Below are positions 35,328 through 43,909 of a stretch of DNA of 64,000 nt, one piece after another. The stretch's first letter is position 1. The number at the start of each line of letters is the position of its first letter. Source of the DNA: an uncultured Actinomycetes bacterium (GTDB lineage: Bacteria > Actinomycetota > Thermoleophilia > Solirubrobacterales > 70-9); NCBI GenBank assembly GCA_946482365.1, contig CAMLQY010000002.1, positions 124,001 through 188,000 on the forward strand, given 5' to 3'. The notes beneath the pieces are model-generated. The model was given only the letters and a program-made list of their open reading frames with translations, made no database searches and had not been told where the DNA came from. Position numbers and translations under genes: made by a program.

Positions 35328-35747
35328 TCACCCCACCTCGTTCTCGAGATACTCCTTGGCGAGCCGTTTCGGGGCCCTGCAGAGCCAGGCTTCGACGATC
35401 AGCTCGCTCAGCTCCTCGGCTGAGATCCGGTCGAGGCGGATGAGGACGGCGGCGTAGCCGTCGAAGTGCGGGGTGGTGAAGAAGGTCTCGGGATCGTCCT
35501 GGAGCAGCGCCTCCTTCACGCCCAGGTCCTCGACCCGGACCGCCAGGATCGGGCCCGTTGGCGCGCGCTCGCCGAGATCGCTTGCTTCCTTGGGGCGGAG
35601 CGGGCGTTCCCAGACGAAGATCTTGTCCCGGACCCGCCAGGCGGTGTTCCCGTATGCCGGGCGCTCGCTGGCCTCGGGCAGGGCCAGGGCGATCCTCCGC
35701 ACGTCGTCCCACTCGGCCACGAGACGACGGTACAGCTTCGCTTTCAA
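35328..35747 (-). CDS. MmcQ/YjbR family protein
   Basis: The 139-residue protein shows ALALPEASERPAYGNTAWRVRDKIFVWERPL, then HFDGYAAVLIRLDRISAEELSELIVEAWLCRAPKRLAKEYLE, the pattern of the YjbR/MmcQ double-wing family (LP...E...G.P.FRV..K.F). These small proteins are thought to bind DNA, but the role is unproven. Monocistronic. Confidence 0.85.
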   Translation of the reverse strand: MKAKLYRRLVAEWDDVRRIALALPEASERPAYGNTAWRVRDKIFVWERPLRPKEASDLGERAPTGPILAVRVEDLGVKEALLQDDPETFFTTPHFDGYAAVLIRLDRISAEELSELIVEAWLCRAPKRLAKEYLENEVG

Positions 35748-35786
35748 CCATCGGCTCGGCAGCGGTGAAGCGGCTTGATCGGCCGT

Positions 35787-36053
35787 CTACGCAGTCGCGG
35801 CAGCACGCCGCTGGGCGTGGGCGTACAGCGTCTCCGGTGCAATGTCGGCTTCGTTCGGCCAAACGATCGTGCCGGCTTCGGCGTCGGCACGGAGCTGGCG
35901 GAAGTATCCGAGGTCGCAGAGGGGCTCAAAGACGCCGCCGTAATCGAGTAGGTATGAGAGATCGACATCGGCAGCGAGGCCATCCTCGAAACGGACGTGG
36001 ACCGTATACCCGTCGGACGGTTTGGCGTCGATTAGAAGCGGCGTGCTGCGCAT
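35787..36053 (-). CDS. DUF2442 domain protein
   Basis: The 88-residue protein contains VHVRFEDGLAADVDLSYLL, FEPLCDLGYFRQLRADAEAGTIVWPNEADIAPETLY, the hallmark of DUF2442. ATG at 36053 was chosen; the ATG 12 codons earlier would overlap the preceding gene. It sits 19 bp after the DUF4160 gene. These two families commonly occur side by side and have been suggested to act as a toxin-antitoxin-like pair. Confidence 0.88.
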   Translation of the reverse strand: MRSTPLLIDAKPSDGYTVHVRFEDGLAADVDLSYLLDYGGVFEPLCDLGYFRQLRADAEAGTIVWPNEADIAPETLYAHAQRRAAATA

Positions 36054-36072
36054 GAGCCAGATGGTAATGGGG

Positions 36073-36342
36073 CTATGGCAGGGGCTCAACAGGCATCAGC
36101 GGTCGATGCTCGCGGGCTCGTGCCCAGTTGTCGCGAAGCTCAGCCTGATGCACGGTTGCCCACTCGGCCACGAGACGTCTGGCTCGCGGTGGCAGTCCGC
36201 CGGCGAGGATTGCGAGGCTCTCGATGTCGATTGATGCCTCTGCCTCTCCATAGCGAGCATGGAAATGCGGTCGACCGCGGTGATGGATCTCGTCGTGGTA
36301 CATCCAAATAGTGATCCCGTAGAAGCTGCTGATTCGCGGCAC
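36073..36342 (-). CDS. DUF4160 domain protein
   Basis: The 89-residue protein has GITIWMYHDEIHHRGRPHFHARYGEAEASIDIESLAILAG, the DUF4160 signature (PHFHA.Y...), and ends in the helix RRLVAEWATVHQAELRDNWARA. GTG start. It is first of a two-gene operon with DUF2442. The function is unknown; a toxin or nucleic-acid-linked role is suspected from conserved pairing only. Confidence 0.88.
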   Translation of the reverse strand: MPRISSFYGITIWMYHDEIHHRGRPHFHARYGEAEASIDIESLAILAGGLPPRARRLVAEWATVHQAELRDNWARAREHRPLMPVEPLP

Positions 36343-36411
36343 CCGCCGATCCTTCAGCTCCCACTGTTGCGGAACAAGACCCGAGAGTGCCGAAACTGAA
36401 AATTCAGGCCT

Positions 36412-36882
36412 TCAGCTCTCCCCCGCCAGTCGGTCGAGATGGCGCTTGCCGACCTCGTTGGTGAGGCGGAGGAACTCGGTGATCCGGGTCAGCTCGGCGG
36501 CGGTGAAGCGGGTTGCCAGGGTCGCCTCCCACTCTGTCGCCAGGGGGGCCCAGATCTGCTTGGCGCGAGCGTAGAAGGCGGGGGTCACCTCGATCTTGAC
36601 GCGGCGGCGGTCGGTTGGGTCGGGGACGCGGCGGGCGAAGCCGGCGCGCTCGAGGCGGTCGACGACGCCGGTCACCGCGCCGCTGGTGAGGCCCGCCTCG
36701 GCCGCCAGCTCGCCGGCGGTGAGGCCGCCGGCGTTCTCGATCGCGTTCAGGCAGTGCAGGTCGGTGCGGTTGACCCCGAGCCGGTCGGCGGCGAGGTTTT
36801 CGAAGGCGCTGTCCTGGTTGCCGCTGGCGCGGAAGGCGGAGATCAGCTCCTCGATCAGCTGTCGCTTGGGACTTGCAGGCAT
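36412..36882 (-). CDS. MarR family transcriptional regulator
   Basis: The 156-residue protein has the MarR winged helix: LGVNRTDLHCLNAIENAGGLTAGELAAEAGLTSGAVTGVVDRLERAGFARRVPDPTDRRRVKIEVTP. It is divergent from a VOC-family gene. A palindrome (36886-36900) 3 bp upstream of its start is the probable operator, implying autorepression and possibly control of the VOC protein. Confidence 0.9.
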   Translation of the reverse strand: MPASPKRQLIEELISAFRASGNQDSAFENLAADRLGVNRTDLHCLNAIENAGGLTAGELAAEAGLTSGAVTGVVDRLERAGFARRVPDPTDRRRVKIEVTPAFYARAKQIWAPLATEWEATLATRFTAAELTRITEFLRLTNEVGKRHLDRLAGES

Positions 36883-36885
36883 ATC

Positions 36886-36900
36886 TCTTAGTTGCTAAGA
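36886..36900. promoter_or_regulatory. Probable MarR operator
   Basis: TCTTAG-TTG-CTAAGA is a perfect palindrome with 6-bp arms in an otherwise GC-rich region, between the divergent MarR and VOC genes. Confidence 0.6.
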
Positions 36901-36962
36901 TACTAGACAGATAAGGTACTTACCGGGCGAGAGAATCATACGGCGCTCGGGCGACGAAGGGA

Positions 36963-37364
36963 ATGCGAATGACGGACGCGGGAAGCACTGCATCGAAGAT
37001 CGAGTGGCGGCTGGAGCTGGTTCAGGTGCCGGTCTCCGACATCGACCGGGCCAAGGCCTTCTATGCCAACCAGGTCGGCTTCATCGCCGAACACGACCAC
37101 CAGGTGAGCGAGGAGCTGCGCTTCGTGCAGCTGACCCCGCCCGGCTCGGCCTGCTCGATCTCCCTGACCGCCGGCGCGCACCAGATGCAGCCGGGGAGCC
37201 TTTCGGGCCTGCAGCTGGTCGTCGAGAGCGCCGACGCGGCCAGGGCGGAGCTGGTGGAGCGCGGGGTCGAGGCGAGCGAGGTGCAGGAGTTCCCCTGGGG
37301 CCGCTTCGTGTTCTTCGCCGACCCGGACGGCAACGGCTGGGCCGTCCAGGAGATCGTTCGCTAA
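36963..37364 (+). CDS. VOC (glyoxalase/bleomycin-resistance) superfamily protein
   Basis: The 133-residue protein has LELVQVPVSDIDRAKAFYANQVGF, then LVVESADAARAELVERGVE and WGRFVFFADPDGNGWAVQEI, the double beta-alpha-beta-beta-beta module of VOC proteins with the final metal-site Glu in VQEI. Divergent from MarR. The substrate could be an electrophile, antibiotic or metabolite; it is not determinable here. Confidence 0.88.
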   Translation: MRMTDAGSTASKIEWRLELVQVPVSDIDRAKAFYANQVGFIAEHDHQVSEELRFVQLTPPGSACSISLTAGAHQMQPGSLSGLQLVVESADAARAELVERGVEASEVQEFPWGRFVFFADPDGNGWAVQEIVR

Positions 37365-37460
37365 GGATGTCGATTTCGGCGATCCCCGTTCGTCGTAGTG
37401 GGTAGAGGCGGGAAAATCGGGCTCCCCGAGCTTCCGCGAAGACGACCGAAAGGACCCAAG

Positions 37461-37889
37461 ATGAGAGTGATGGCGATCGTGAAGGCAAGCAAGGACTCCG
37501 AGGCCGGCGTGATGCCGAGCGAGGAGCTGCTCGCCGCGATGGGCGAGTTCAACGAGGAGATGGTCAAGGCCGGCGTGATGCTCGCCGGCGAGGGCCTGCA
37601 CCCCTCCTCCAAGGGCGCTCGCGTCAGCTTCGGCGGCGACGGCGAGCGGACCGTGACCGACGGCCCCTTCGCTGAGACCAAGGAGCTGATCGCGGGCTAC
37701 TGGCTGATGCAGGTGGACTCCTTCGAGGAGGCGGTGGAGTGGATCAAGCGCTGCCCCAACCCCCACGACGAACCCGGCGAGATCGAGATCCGGCAGGTCT
37801 TCGAGGCGGAGGACTTCGGCGAGGAGCTCACGCCGGAGCTGCGCGAGCAGGAGGGGCGGATCCGGGCGCAGGCGGAGCAGAACCAGTAG
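37461..37889 (+). CDS. DGPF-domain (YCII-related) protein
   Basis: The 142-residue protein has RVMAIVKASKDSEAGVMPSEELLAAMGEFNEEMVKAGVMLAGEGLHPS and the family's VTDGPFAETKELIAGYWLMQVDSFEEAVEWIKRCP. DGPF proteins have a ferredoxin-like fold and are frequently adjacent to ECF42-type sigma factors; a second copy with a sigma gene lies at 60128. Here no sigma factor follows. ATG at 37461 starts after AAGGACC. Confidence 0.9.
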   Translation: MRVMAIVKASKDSEAGVMPSEELLAAMGEFNEEMVKAGVMLAGEGLHPSSKGARVSFGGDGERTVTDGPFAETKELIAGYWLMQVDSFEEAVEWIKRCPNPHDEPGEIEIRQVFEAEDFGEELTPELREQEGRIRAQAEQNQ

Positions 37890-37928
37890 GCCGCGCCCTC
37901 GCCGATCACGGGACAGCCGGGAGCGCTG

Positions 37929-38669
37929 TCAGACGCCGAGGACGGAGCTGAGCGCGAGCATCACGGCGGCTCCGAGCACGATGCCTGCGCTCGGTCCCAG
38001 CCTGGCGGGACCGGCGTAGGTTTTCGGCAGCAGCTCGACCGCGATCAGGGTCAGCATCGCTCCAGCCGCGAAGGCGAACGAGAGGGGCAGCAGGGCTTCG
38101 ACCTCCTCGACCAGCGCGAACGCGACCAGCGCCCCGGCCGGCTGCGGGGCGCTGGTGCCCACCGCCGCCCAGAACTGGCGGCTGCGGCTGAAGCCGGCCG
38201 TCGCCATCGGGATCGCGACGCTGGTTCCCTCGGGGATGTTCTGGATCGCGATCGCGAGGATCACGAACAGGCTCAGCCCCGCCCGGTCGGAGGCGAAGGC
38301 CGTTCCCACGGCAAAGCCCTCGGGAAGGCTGTGGACGAAGAGGACGAGGAAGACCAGGGCCGAGGTGCGGGCGCCGGGCCCCTCGCGCCCCATGAAGGAC
38401 GCCTGGGGGTTCAGCCGCCGGCGGACGAGGGCGACCAGCCCCGCGCCCATGACGAGGCCAGCGAGGACAGCCGGGACCGAGCCTTCGTCGGTGGCGGGGA
38501 CCAGCAGGCCGACGACCGAGGCCACCCCCATGACCCCTGCGGTGAAGCCGAGCAGGATCGGCGTCAGCTGCGCTGCGCGGGAGCCGAGGAAGAAGACCGG
38601 GATCGCCCCGAGCCCGGTGGCGAGAGCCGTGCCGCTTGCCGCGAGCACCAAGACGACCACGTCGGACAT
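37929..38669 (-). CDS. ZIP family metal transporter
   Basis: The 246-residue protein has eight hydrophobic segments and the ZIP metal-site motifs FVHSLPEGFAVG (TM4) and AIQNIPEGTSVAIPMA (TM5). ZIP proteins import zinc, iron or manganese into the cytoplasm. The usual His-rich loop between TM3 and TM4 is missing, replaced by a short Arg-rich loop. Monocistronic. Confidence 0.9.
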   Translation of the reverse strand: MSDVVVLVLAASGTALATGLGAIPVFFLGSRAAQLTPILLGFTAGVMGVASVVGLLVPATDEGSVPAVLAGLVMGAGLVALVRRRLNPQASFMGREGPGARTSALVFLVLFVHSLPEGFAVGTAFASDRAGLSLFVILAIAIQNIPEGTSVAIPMATAGFSRSRQFWAAVGTSAPQPAGALVAFALVEEVEALLPLSFAFAAGAMLTLIAVELLPKTYAGPARLGPSAGIVLGAAVMLALSSVLGV

Positions 38670-38679
38670 GGCGGTAAAG

Positions 38680-39549
38680 CTATTCGGGCCCGGCCAACAC
38701 CAGCCGTGCGTGGATCGCCCGGTGGTCGCTGCCGGGAAGGCCGTCGACCCCGTACTCGGCGACCCCGAGGCGCCGGTCCGCGAGGACGTGGTCGATCGTC
38801 ATCAGCCCCCAGGGGAACACCTCGCTGCTCGGCCAGGTGGGCTGCAGGCCCCTGCCGGTCGCCGCGGCCGCGTCGCGGTAGCCGCTGTCGACGAGGTCGC
38901 GGAACTCGGCCTGGTCGAAGGTCGCGTTGAAGTCCCCGACCAGCAGCCACGGCGGGCCGGAGCCTGCCGCCGGCAGGCTCTCGAGCGCTTCGCGCCAGCG
39001 CTCGACGCCCATGTTGGGGGGGAAGGGGTGCACCGCGACCAGGCGCAGGCGCCCGCCGTCCGGGAGGGCCATCGAGGCGCGCGGCATGCGGGCCGGGAAC
39101 TGAATCGGGGCCGCGAGCGGCGCCAGCGGGTGGCGTGCGTAGAGGCCGCCGCCACGGCCTCTCGGCTGTGCCATCAGCACCGAGTGCGGGAGCCGGCGGG
39201 CGATGCCGGCGCGGCGCAGGCGGCGGGCGAAGGACGGGGTCAGCTCCTGGACGCTGAGCAGGTCGGGGCGGTAGCGGTCGACCAGGGCGACCAGGGCGCC
39301 CGGGTCGGCGTCGCCGAGGTAGACGTTGGCCGAGAGCACGGTGAGCGTCTCGCGGCCCTCCGCCGGCACCGCTTCGCTGCCGACCGCCCGCGGCAGGACC
39401 GCGGCGGCGAGGAAGGCCGTCGTCGTCGCGGCGAGCGCCGCGACGGCCCAGTTGCGCCAGGCGACGGCAACGCCCGCGACCAGCAGCGCCGCGACCGCGG
39501 CGTAGGGCGTGAACCACATCAGTGAGGTCAGCCGGTCCCCGCCCTCCAA
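38680..39549 (-). CDS. Membrane-anchored endonuclease/exonuclease/phosphatase-family protein
   Basis: The 289-residue protein has two N-terminal hydrophobic helices (WFTPYAAVAALLVAGVAVAW, WAVAALAATTTAFLAAAVL), then the EEP fold: TVLSANVYLGDAD, LSVQELTPSF (Glu), RLVAVHPFPP, LLVGDFNATFDQAEF and LMTIDHVLADRRL ... GSDHRAI. This is a Mg-dependent phosphodiesterase domain facing outside. The frame stays open upstream to ~39645 with a further hydrophobic helix-like stretch (RRFWPIWAAAVPLALWAVV) but no ATG, GTG or TTG, so the TTG at 39549 is only the first standard start. Confidence 0.85.
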   Translation of the reverse strand: MEGGDRLTSLMWFTPYAAVAALLVAGVAVAWRNWAVAALAATTTAFLAAAVLPRAVGSEAVPAEGRETLTVLSANVYLGDADPGALVALVDRYRPDLLSVQELTPSFARRLRRAGIARRLPHSVLMAQPRGRGGGLYARHPLAPLAAPIQFPARMPRASMALPDGGRLRLVAVHPFPPNMGVERWREALESLPAAGSGPPWLLVGDFNATFDQAEFRDLVDSGYRDAAAATGRGLQPTWPSSEVFPWGLMTIDHVLADRRLGVAEYGVDGLPGSDHRAIHARLVLAGPE

Positions 39550-39752
39550 CCCGAAGGCGCGGACGACCGCCCAGAGGGCAAGCGGGACCGCCGCCGCCCA
39601 GATCGGCCAGAAGCGCCGCGCGCCCGTCCTCTCGAATGCCCCGGTGCTCAGAGCGGGGATCTTCGACTATTTGCAGGCGGTGTGACGAGGCGCAGCCCGG
39701 GGGGCATGGCCAGCTCCGTCCCGGCCTCCTCCGCCGTGGAGTGCACTCGTCG

Positions 39753-40175
39753 CTACCTGCTCACGCTCCGAGGGGGCTCGATCGTGCCGCGCTCCTCGTC
39801 CGGGCGGCCGAAGACGACGTCGGCGAGGGAGAGCACGCCGACGACCTCGCCGGCTCGGCACACGGGGAGGTGCTGAACGCAGTGCTCGCGCATTCGCTCC
39901 GCCACGGTCGCGACGTCCTCCTCCGGGGCGCAGGTGACCGGGTTCAGGGTGGCGACGTCGCGGACGACGGCCGCTCGCGCGTCCCGCTCCTCGGCCAGGA
40001 CCCGGATGACGATGTCTCGCTCGGTGAGGATCCCCACGCACTCATTGCCCTCGTGATCGAAGACCGGGATGCCTCCGACTCCGGTGATTCGCATCCGTTG
40101 CGCCGCTTCGATGAGGCTGGTGTCGGGACGGACAGGAGAGATGTCGGTGCTCATGCACTCGCCCACGGTCGTCAT
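39753..40175 (-). CDS. Tandem CBS domain protein
   Basis: The 140-residue protein consists of two CBS domains: MTTVGECMSTDISPVRPDTSLIEAAQRMRITGVGGIPVFD...VGILTERDIV and VRDVATLNPVTCAPEEDVATVAERMREHCVQHLPVCRAGEVVGVLSLADVV. CBS pairs bind adenosyl ligands and regulate partner proteins. ATG at 40175 has GGAG just upstream; the open frame further 5' is unrelated. Divergent from a winged-helix gene. Confidence 0.92.
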   Translation of the reverse strand: MTTVGECMSTDISPVRPDTSLIEAAQRMRITGVGGIPVFDHEGNECVGILTERDIVIRVLAEERDARAAVVRDVATLNPVTCAPEEDVATVAERMREHCVQHLPVCRAGEVVGVLSLADVVFGRPDEERGTIEPPRSVSR

Positions 40176-40365
40176 TCTCCGCACCTCTTGTCCTAGCCCC
40201 GCCTCCTCCATGTCCACTACCCGCCCTTGGGGCGCTTGAATCGCCGGCGGGCGCTCCCCCAAGCGCCCGCCGGCTCCTCCCTGACTAACCCCTTCCGCGC
40301 CGCTCACGTTCTGGGCAAGCGTGCCCGTGAAGCGGCTCGGCGTTTCCCTGGCAGCTCCTCCCACA

Positions 40366-40440
40366 TGCTGTATTTATACAGAAAGAAATTTCCGGTGTCA
40401 AGATTCCTAAAAATATTTTCAGGAGTTTTTTTACTTGCGA
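40366..40440. promoter_or_regulatory. AT-rich control region upstream of the winged-helix gene
   Basis: A conspicuous AT-rich stretch contains CTGTAT-TT-ATACAG (40368-40381), a palindrome with 6-bp arms, and runs such as CCTAAAAATATTTTCAGG. It lies between the divergent CBS and winged-helix genes and is the likely operator/promoter. Confidence 0.6.
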
Positions 40441-40469
40441 GCGAACCTGCCGCAGGCTACGATCGAGGA

Positions 40470-40763
40470 ATGGCCCTGGACCTCCTCACAAAGCACGCGC
40501 ACGTGCTCATCTGCCTGGCGCGCGACCCTCACATGCGGCTGCGGGAGATCGCCGAGTGCGTGGGGGTGACGGAGCGCTCGGCGCAGCAGCTCGTCTGCGA
40601 CCTGGAAGAGGACGGTTACCTGACGAGGCGCCGCGTCGGCAGGCGCAACGTCTACGCGATCCACGCGGACGTACCCCTCCCCCACGAGCTCGAGCACGAC
40701 GCCCGGCTCTCGGAGCTGCTCGACGTGCTGAACGCAAAGCCGGTCGCGGCCGCCGCGCGCTGA
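40470..40763 (+). CDS. Small winged-helix DNA-binding protein
   Basis: The 97-residue protein reads HAHVLICLARDPHMRLREIAECVGVTERSAQQLVCDLEEDGYLTRRRVGRRNVYAI, a MarR/ArsR-type winged helix with a short C-terminal helix. ATG at 40470 follows AGGA directly. It probably binds the palindrome upstream. Its stop is 16 bp from the convergent M15 peptidase. Confidence 0.85.
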   Translation: MALDLLTKHAHVLICLARDPHMRLREIAECVGVTERSAQQLVCDLEEDGYLTRRRVGRRNVYAIHADVPLPHELEHDARLSELLDVLNAKPVAAAAR

Positions 40764-40778
40764 CGGGGCGGCGGCGGA

Positions 40779-41450
40779 TCAGCTGCCGGTCGCCGAGAAG
40801 TGCTGGTAGTCCCTGGGCCAGGACCAGTTGCCCGCCCACTCCCAGCCGGCCGAGGCGAACGCCTTCACCACTGGGCCGTGGCGGTGGATCATCCCCTTGC
40901 GGTGGCGCGAGCGGTCGGCGTAGGGGGCGCCTGCCGGAGGCGAGACGTAGCCGGTGGCGGTGACGTAGGGGTTCTCGACCGGGTTGACGTCGATCGCCCG
41001 GCCATAGGCGTGTTCGGACCAGACTCCGGGCCTGCCGGCGACGAAGCGGCAGTTGAACGCCGAGGTGTTGTCGGCGGCCATGCTGCGGCGGTCGTCGGCG
41101 CCGTAGGCGTCGACGAGGCGCATCCGGCGGATCGGGAAGCGCAGCCGGTAGAGCCTGCGCATCGTGACCAGCATCGCCGTGGCGGCGTCGCGGTTCACGA
41201 CCAGGCGGCCGCGATGGGGCCTGCCGTCGAAGCCCCAGTGGCTCACCGTGAGCAGGCGCAGGTCCGCGAACCCGACCGGGCAGCCGCGGTGCCAGGAGAC
41301 GCCCGTCATCCGCACTCGGGTCTCGGCGTCGATCGCCTCGATGCGGCCGCTGAACGCATCGCCTGAGTGGGGTCGTGCCGCCTGCCCGGGGTGCGAGGCG
41401 GCGGCGATCCCGATCAGGGCGACCAGGGCCAGGGACCATCCTCGGCCCAC
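40779..41450 (-). CDS. Secreted M15-like peptidase (VanY/D-Ala-D-Ala carboxypeptidase type)
   Basis: The 223-residue protein has a signal-peptide-like start (MGRGWSLALVALIGIAAASHPGQA). The M15 zinc site is visible as SEHAYGRAIDVNPVENPY (HxxxxxxD) with a later acidic/aromatic segment (SAGWEWAGNWSWPRDYQHF). M15 enzymes trim D-Ala from peptidoglycan stems or recycle them. GTG at 41450 was chosen; the open frame beyond is antisense to the divergent reductase gene. Confidence 0.75.
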   Translation of the reverse strand: MGRGWSLALVALIGIAAASHPGQAARPHSGDAFSGRIEAIDAETRVRMTGVSWHRGCPVGFADLRLLTVSHWGFDGRPHRGRLVVNRDAATAMLVTMRRLYRLRFPIRRMRLVDAYGADDRRSMAADNTSAFNCRFVAGRPGVWSEHAYGRAIDVNPVENPYVTATGYVSPPAGAPYADRSRHRKGMIHRHGPVVKAFASAGWEWAGNWSWPRDYQHFSATGS

Positions 41451-41534
41451 CGATCTGCCGTCACGCCCGTCGATGCCCTGACGATAGCTCGACCCCCGTG
41501 CGCCCTCCCGGCACGGACAGCTACGCTGCTGCCG

Positions 41535-42551
41535 GTGGCGGAAGGAGAGCAGACGGTCCTGGTGACGGGAGGCTCGGGCTTCCTCGGCAGCTGGTGCGCG
41601 ATCGAGCTGCTGCGGCGCGGACACCGGGTGCGGACCACCGTGCGCGACCTCGCCCGCGAGTCCGACGTCCGTGCCGCGGTCGCCTCGCAGGTCGACGCCG
41701 GCGAGCAGCTCTCGGTGTGCGCAGCGGACCTCACCGCCGACGCCGGCTGGGCGCAGGCGGTCGAGGGCTGCGACAACGTGCTGCACGTCGCCTCGCCGTT
41801 CCCGCCGGTGCAGCCGAAGGACCCCGACGAGCTGATCGTGCCGGCCCGCGAGGGCACGCTGCGGGTGCTGCGCGCGTCGCTTGACGCGGGGGTCGAACGG
41901 GTCGTCGTCACCTCCTCCGTGGCCGCGGTCGCCGGCGGCGCCAGGCCCGGGGGCAGGGCGCTGACCGAGGAGGACTGGACCGACCCCGACAAGCCGGGCC
42001 TCTCCCCCTACGTGCGGTCGAAGACGATCGCCGAGCGCGCGGCGTGGGACTTCATGGAGGAGGCGGGTGCCGGCGACCGGCTCGCCGTCGTCAACCCGGG
42101 CGCGATCCTCGGCCCTGCCCTGAGCGACGACAACTCATTCTCGCTGCAGGCGATCGAGCGGCTGCTGAAGGGGATGCCCGGCATCCCGCGGATCGGCTTC
42201 AGCTTCGTCGACGTGCGCGACGTGGCGGACCTGCACCTGCGGGCGATGACCGCGCCCGAGGCCGGCGGCGAGCGCTTCATCGCCGCCGGGCCGTTCTTCT
42301 GGATGTCCGAGGTGGCGGCGGTGCTGCGCGATCGCCTCGGGGAGGCCGCGGCGAAGGTGCCGAAGCGGAACCTCCCCGACTTCCTCGTGCGCGCGGCGGG
42401 CAGGTTCGACCCCGGCATCCGCTCGATCGTCAACCAGCTCGGCACGCGGTACGAGTACTCCAGCGAGAAGGCCGAATCGCGCCTCGGCTGGTCCCAGCGC
42501 CCCGCCGAGGAGATGTTCGTCGAGTGCGCGAGGAGCCTGGCCCCTGCCTGA
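41535..42551 (+). CDS. NAD(P)-dependent epimerase/dihydroflavonol-4-reductase-like enzyme
   Basis: The 338-residue extended SDR has the Rossmann motif VLVTGGSGFLGSWCAIELLRRGHRV, TSSVAAVAGG, the catalytic YVRSKTIAE (YxxxK), and SFVDVRDVADLHLRAM. These match the DFR/cinnamoyl-CoA-reductase-like group. GTG at 41535 starts just before the nucleotide-binding strand. The substrate is unknown. Confidence 0.88.
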   Translation: MAEGEQTVLVTGGSGFLGSWCAIELLRRGHRVRTTVRDLARESDVRAAVASQVDAGEQLSVCAADLTADAGWAQAVEGCDNVLHVASPFPPVQPKDPDELIVPAREGTLRVLRASLDAGVERVVVTSSVAAVAGGARPGGRALTEEDWTDPDKPGLSPYVRSKTIAERAAWDFMEEAGAGDRLAVVNPGAILGPALSDDNSFSLQAIERLLKGMPGIPRIGFSFVDVRDVADLHLRAMTAPEAGGERFIAAGPFFWMSEVAAVLRDRLGEAAAKVPKRNLPDFLVRAAGRFDPGIRSIVNQLGTRYEYSSEKAESRLGWSQRPAEEMFVECARSLAPA

Positions 42552-43014
42552 GCCGCGGACCTCCGTTCGCAGGGCCGAGGCGGACGACGCCCACGACGTG
42601 GCGCGCCTCCTGCACGACTTCAACGCGGAGTTCGGCGAAGAGACTCCCGGGGCGGCGGTCCTCGCCGGGCGAGTGGCGGATTTCATCGAGAAGGGCGAGG
42701 CGGTCTTCCTGCTGATCGGGGACGGGCCCGACGGGATCGCGCAGATGCGCTTCTTCCCCTCGCTCTGGAGCGGCGAGCTCGACGCCTACCTGGAGGAGCT
42801 CTACGTCGTCCCGGGCCTGCGCGGGCGGGGGATTGGCAGGGCGCTGCTGGGAGGCGCGATGGAGACGGCCCGCGCCGCGGGCGCGACCCGCATGGACCTC
42901 AACACGGGCGAGACCGACACCGCCGCCCGGGCCCTGTACGAGAGCGTCGGCTTCACCAACCGCGAAGGGCGCGAGGACGGCCCCTCGATGCTCTATTACG
43001 AGCGCGAGCTCTAG
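42544..43014 (+). CDS. GNAT family N-acetyltransferase
   Basis: The 156-residue frame has EELYVVPGLRGRGIGRALLGGAMETAR (acetyl-CoA loop RGxGIG) and NTGETDTAARALYESVGFTNREG. The first standard start (GTG 42598) would remove the first strand TSVRRAEADDAHDV, clearly part of the fold. The frame is open upstream without ATG, GTG or TTG, so CTG at 42544, preceded by GAGGAGCC inside the reductase gene, is the likeliest start. That implies an 8-bp overlap with the reductase. Confidence 0.8.
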   Translation: MPEPRTSVRRAEADDAHDVARLLHDFNAEFGEETPGAAVLAGRVADFIEKGEAVFLLIGDGPDGIAQMRFFPSLWSGELDAYLEELYVVPGLRGRGIGRALLGGAMETARAAGATRMDLNTGETDTAARALYESVGFTNREGREDGPSMLYYEREL

Positions 43015-43023
43015 GCTCGGACG

Positions 43024-43890
43024 ATGGAGCTGCCGAGCGTCGAGGGCGTCACGCACCGCTGGGTCGAGGCGCGGGGGCTGCGCTTCCACGTCGCCGAAGC
43101 CGGCTCGGGGGACGACCCGGTGCTGCTCCTGCACGGCTGGCCGCAGCACTGGTACGAGTGGCGCAACCTGATGCCGGCGCTGGCCGACCGCCACCGCGTG
43201 CTGGCGATGGACCTGCGCGGCTTCGGCTGGTCCGACGCGCCGCGCAAGGGCTATGAGAAGGAGAACCTGGCCAGCGACGTGCTCGCCGTCCTCGATGAGC
43301 TGGGCCTGCAGCGGGTGAAGCTGGTCGGCCACGACTGGGGCGGCTGGATCGGCTTCCTGCTCTGCCTGCGCGCGCCGGAGCGCTTCGACCGGTACCTGGC
43401 GCTGAACATCCCCACCCCCTGGGTCCAGATGCGCAAGGCGCTGCCCCACTCCTGGCGCCTGGTCTACCAGCAGGTCATCCTCGCCCCCTGGATCGGGTAC
43501 TTCGCCCACCGCAGCCGGCGGTTCGTGCGCATGGCCCTGCGCGCCGGCGGCGCCGACCCCCGCTTCTGGGACGAGCGCACGCTCTCGATCTTCGCCGACA
43601 ACCTCGCCGAACCGTCCCGGGCCAGGGCCGCGGTGCAGATGTACCGGGTCTTCAACCTGCGCGAGCTGGTGCCGCTCCTGCGCGGCCGCTACGCCGAGCG
43701 GCGCCTCACCGTCCCGACCCGGATGCTCTTCGGCACCGACGACGCCGCGATCCACACCGACCTGCTCGCCGGCTACGAGGACCACGTCGAGGACATGGAG
43801 ATAGAGCTCGTCCCCGACTGCGGCCACTTCATCGCCGACGAGCGCCCCGAGCTGGTCGCCGAACGCGCCCGCGCGTTCTTTTCCAGCTGA
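43024..43890 (+). CDS. Alpha/beta hydrolase, epoxide hydrolase/dehalogenase type
   Basis: The 288-residue protein has the oxyanion motif LLLHGWPQHWYEW, the nucleophile elbow VGHDWGGWIGF with Asp as nucleophile, and the late acid/His parts FGTDDAAI and PDCGHFIADE. Asp as nucleophile points to epoxide hydrolases or haloalkane dehalogenases rather than esterases. It is 9 bp after the GNAT gene and likely in the same transcript. Confidence 0.85.
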   Translation: MELPSVEGVTHRWVEARGLRFHVAEAGSGDDPVLLLHGWPQHWYEWRNLMPALADRHRVLAMDLRGFGWSDAPRKGYEKENLASDVLAVLDELGLQRVKLVGHDWGGWIGFLLCLRAPERFDRYLALNIPTPWVQMRKALPHSWRLVYQQVILAPWIGYFAHRSRRFVRMALRAGGADPRFWDERTLSIFADNLAEPSRARAAVQMYRVFNLRELVPLLRGRYAERRLTVPTRMLFGTDDAAIHTDLLAGYEDHVEDMEIELVPDCGHFIADERPELVAERARAFFSS

Positions 43891-43909
43891 TACCGGGTAG
43901 TCCATCGCC

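Noticed and set aside
40368..40381. LexA box
   Set aside because: CTGTATTTATACAG resembles the enterobacterial SOS box, but actinobacterial LexA sites differ; it is listed only as an operator candidate.
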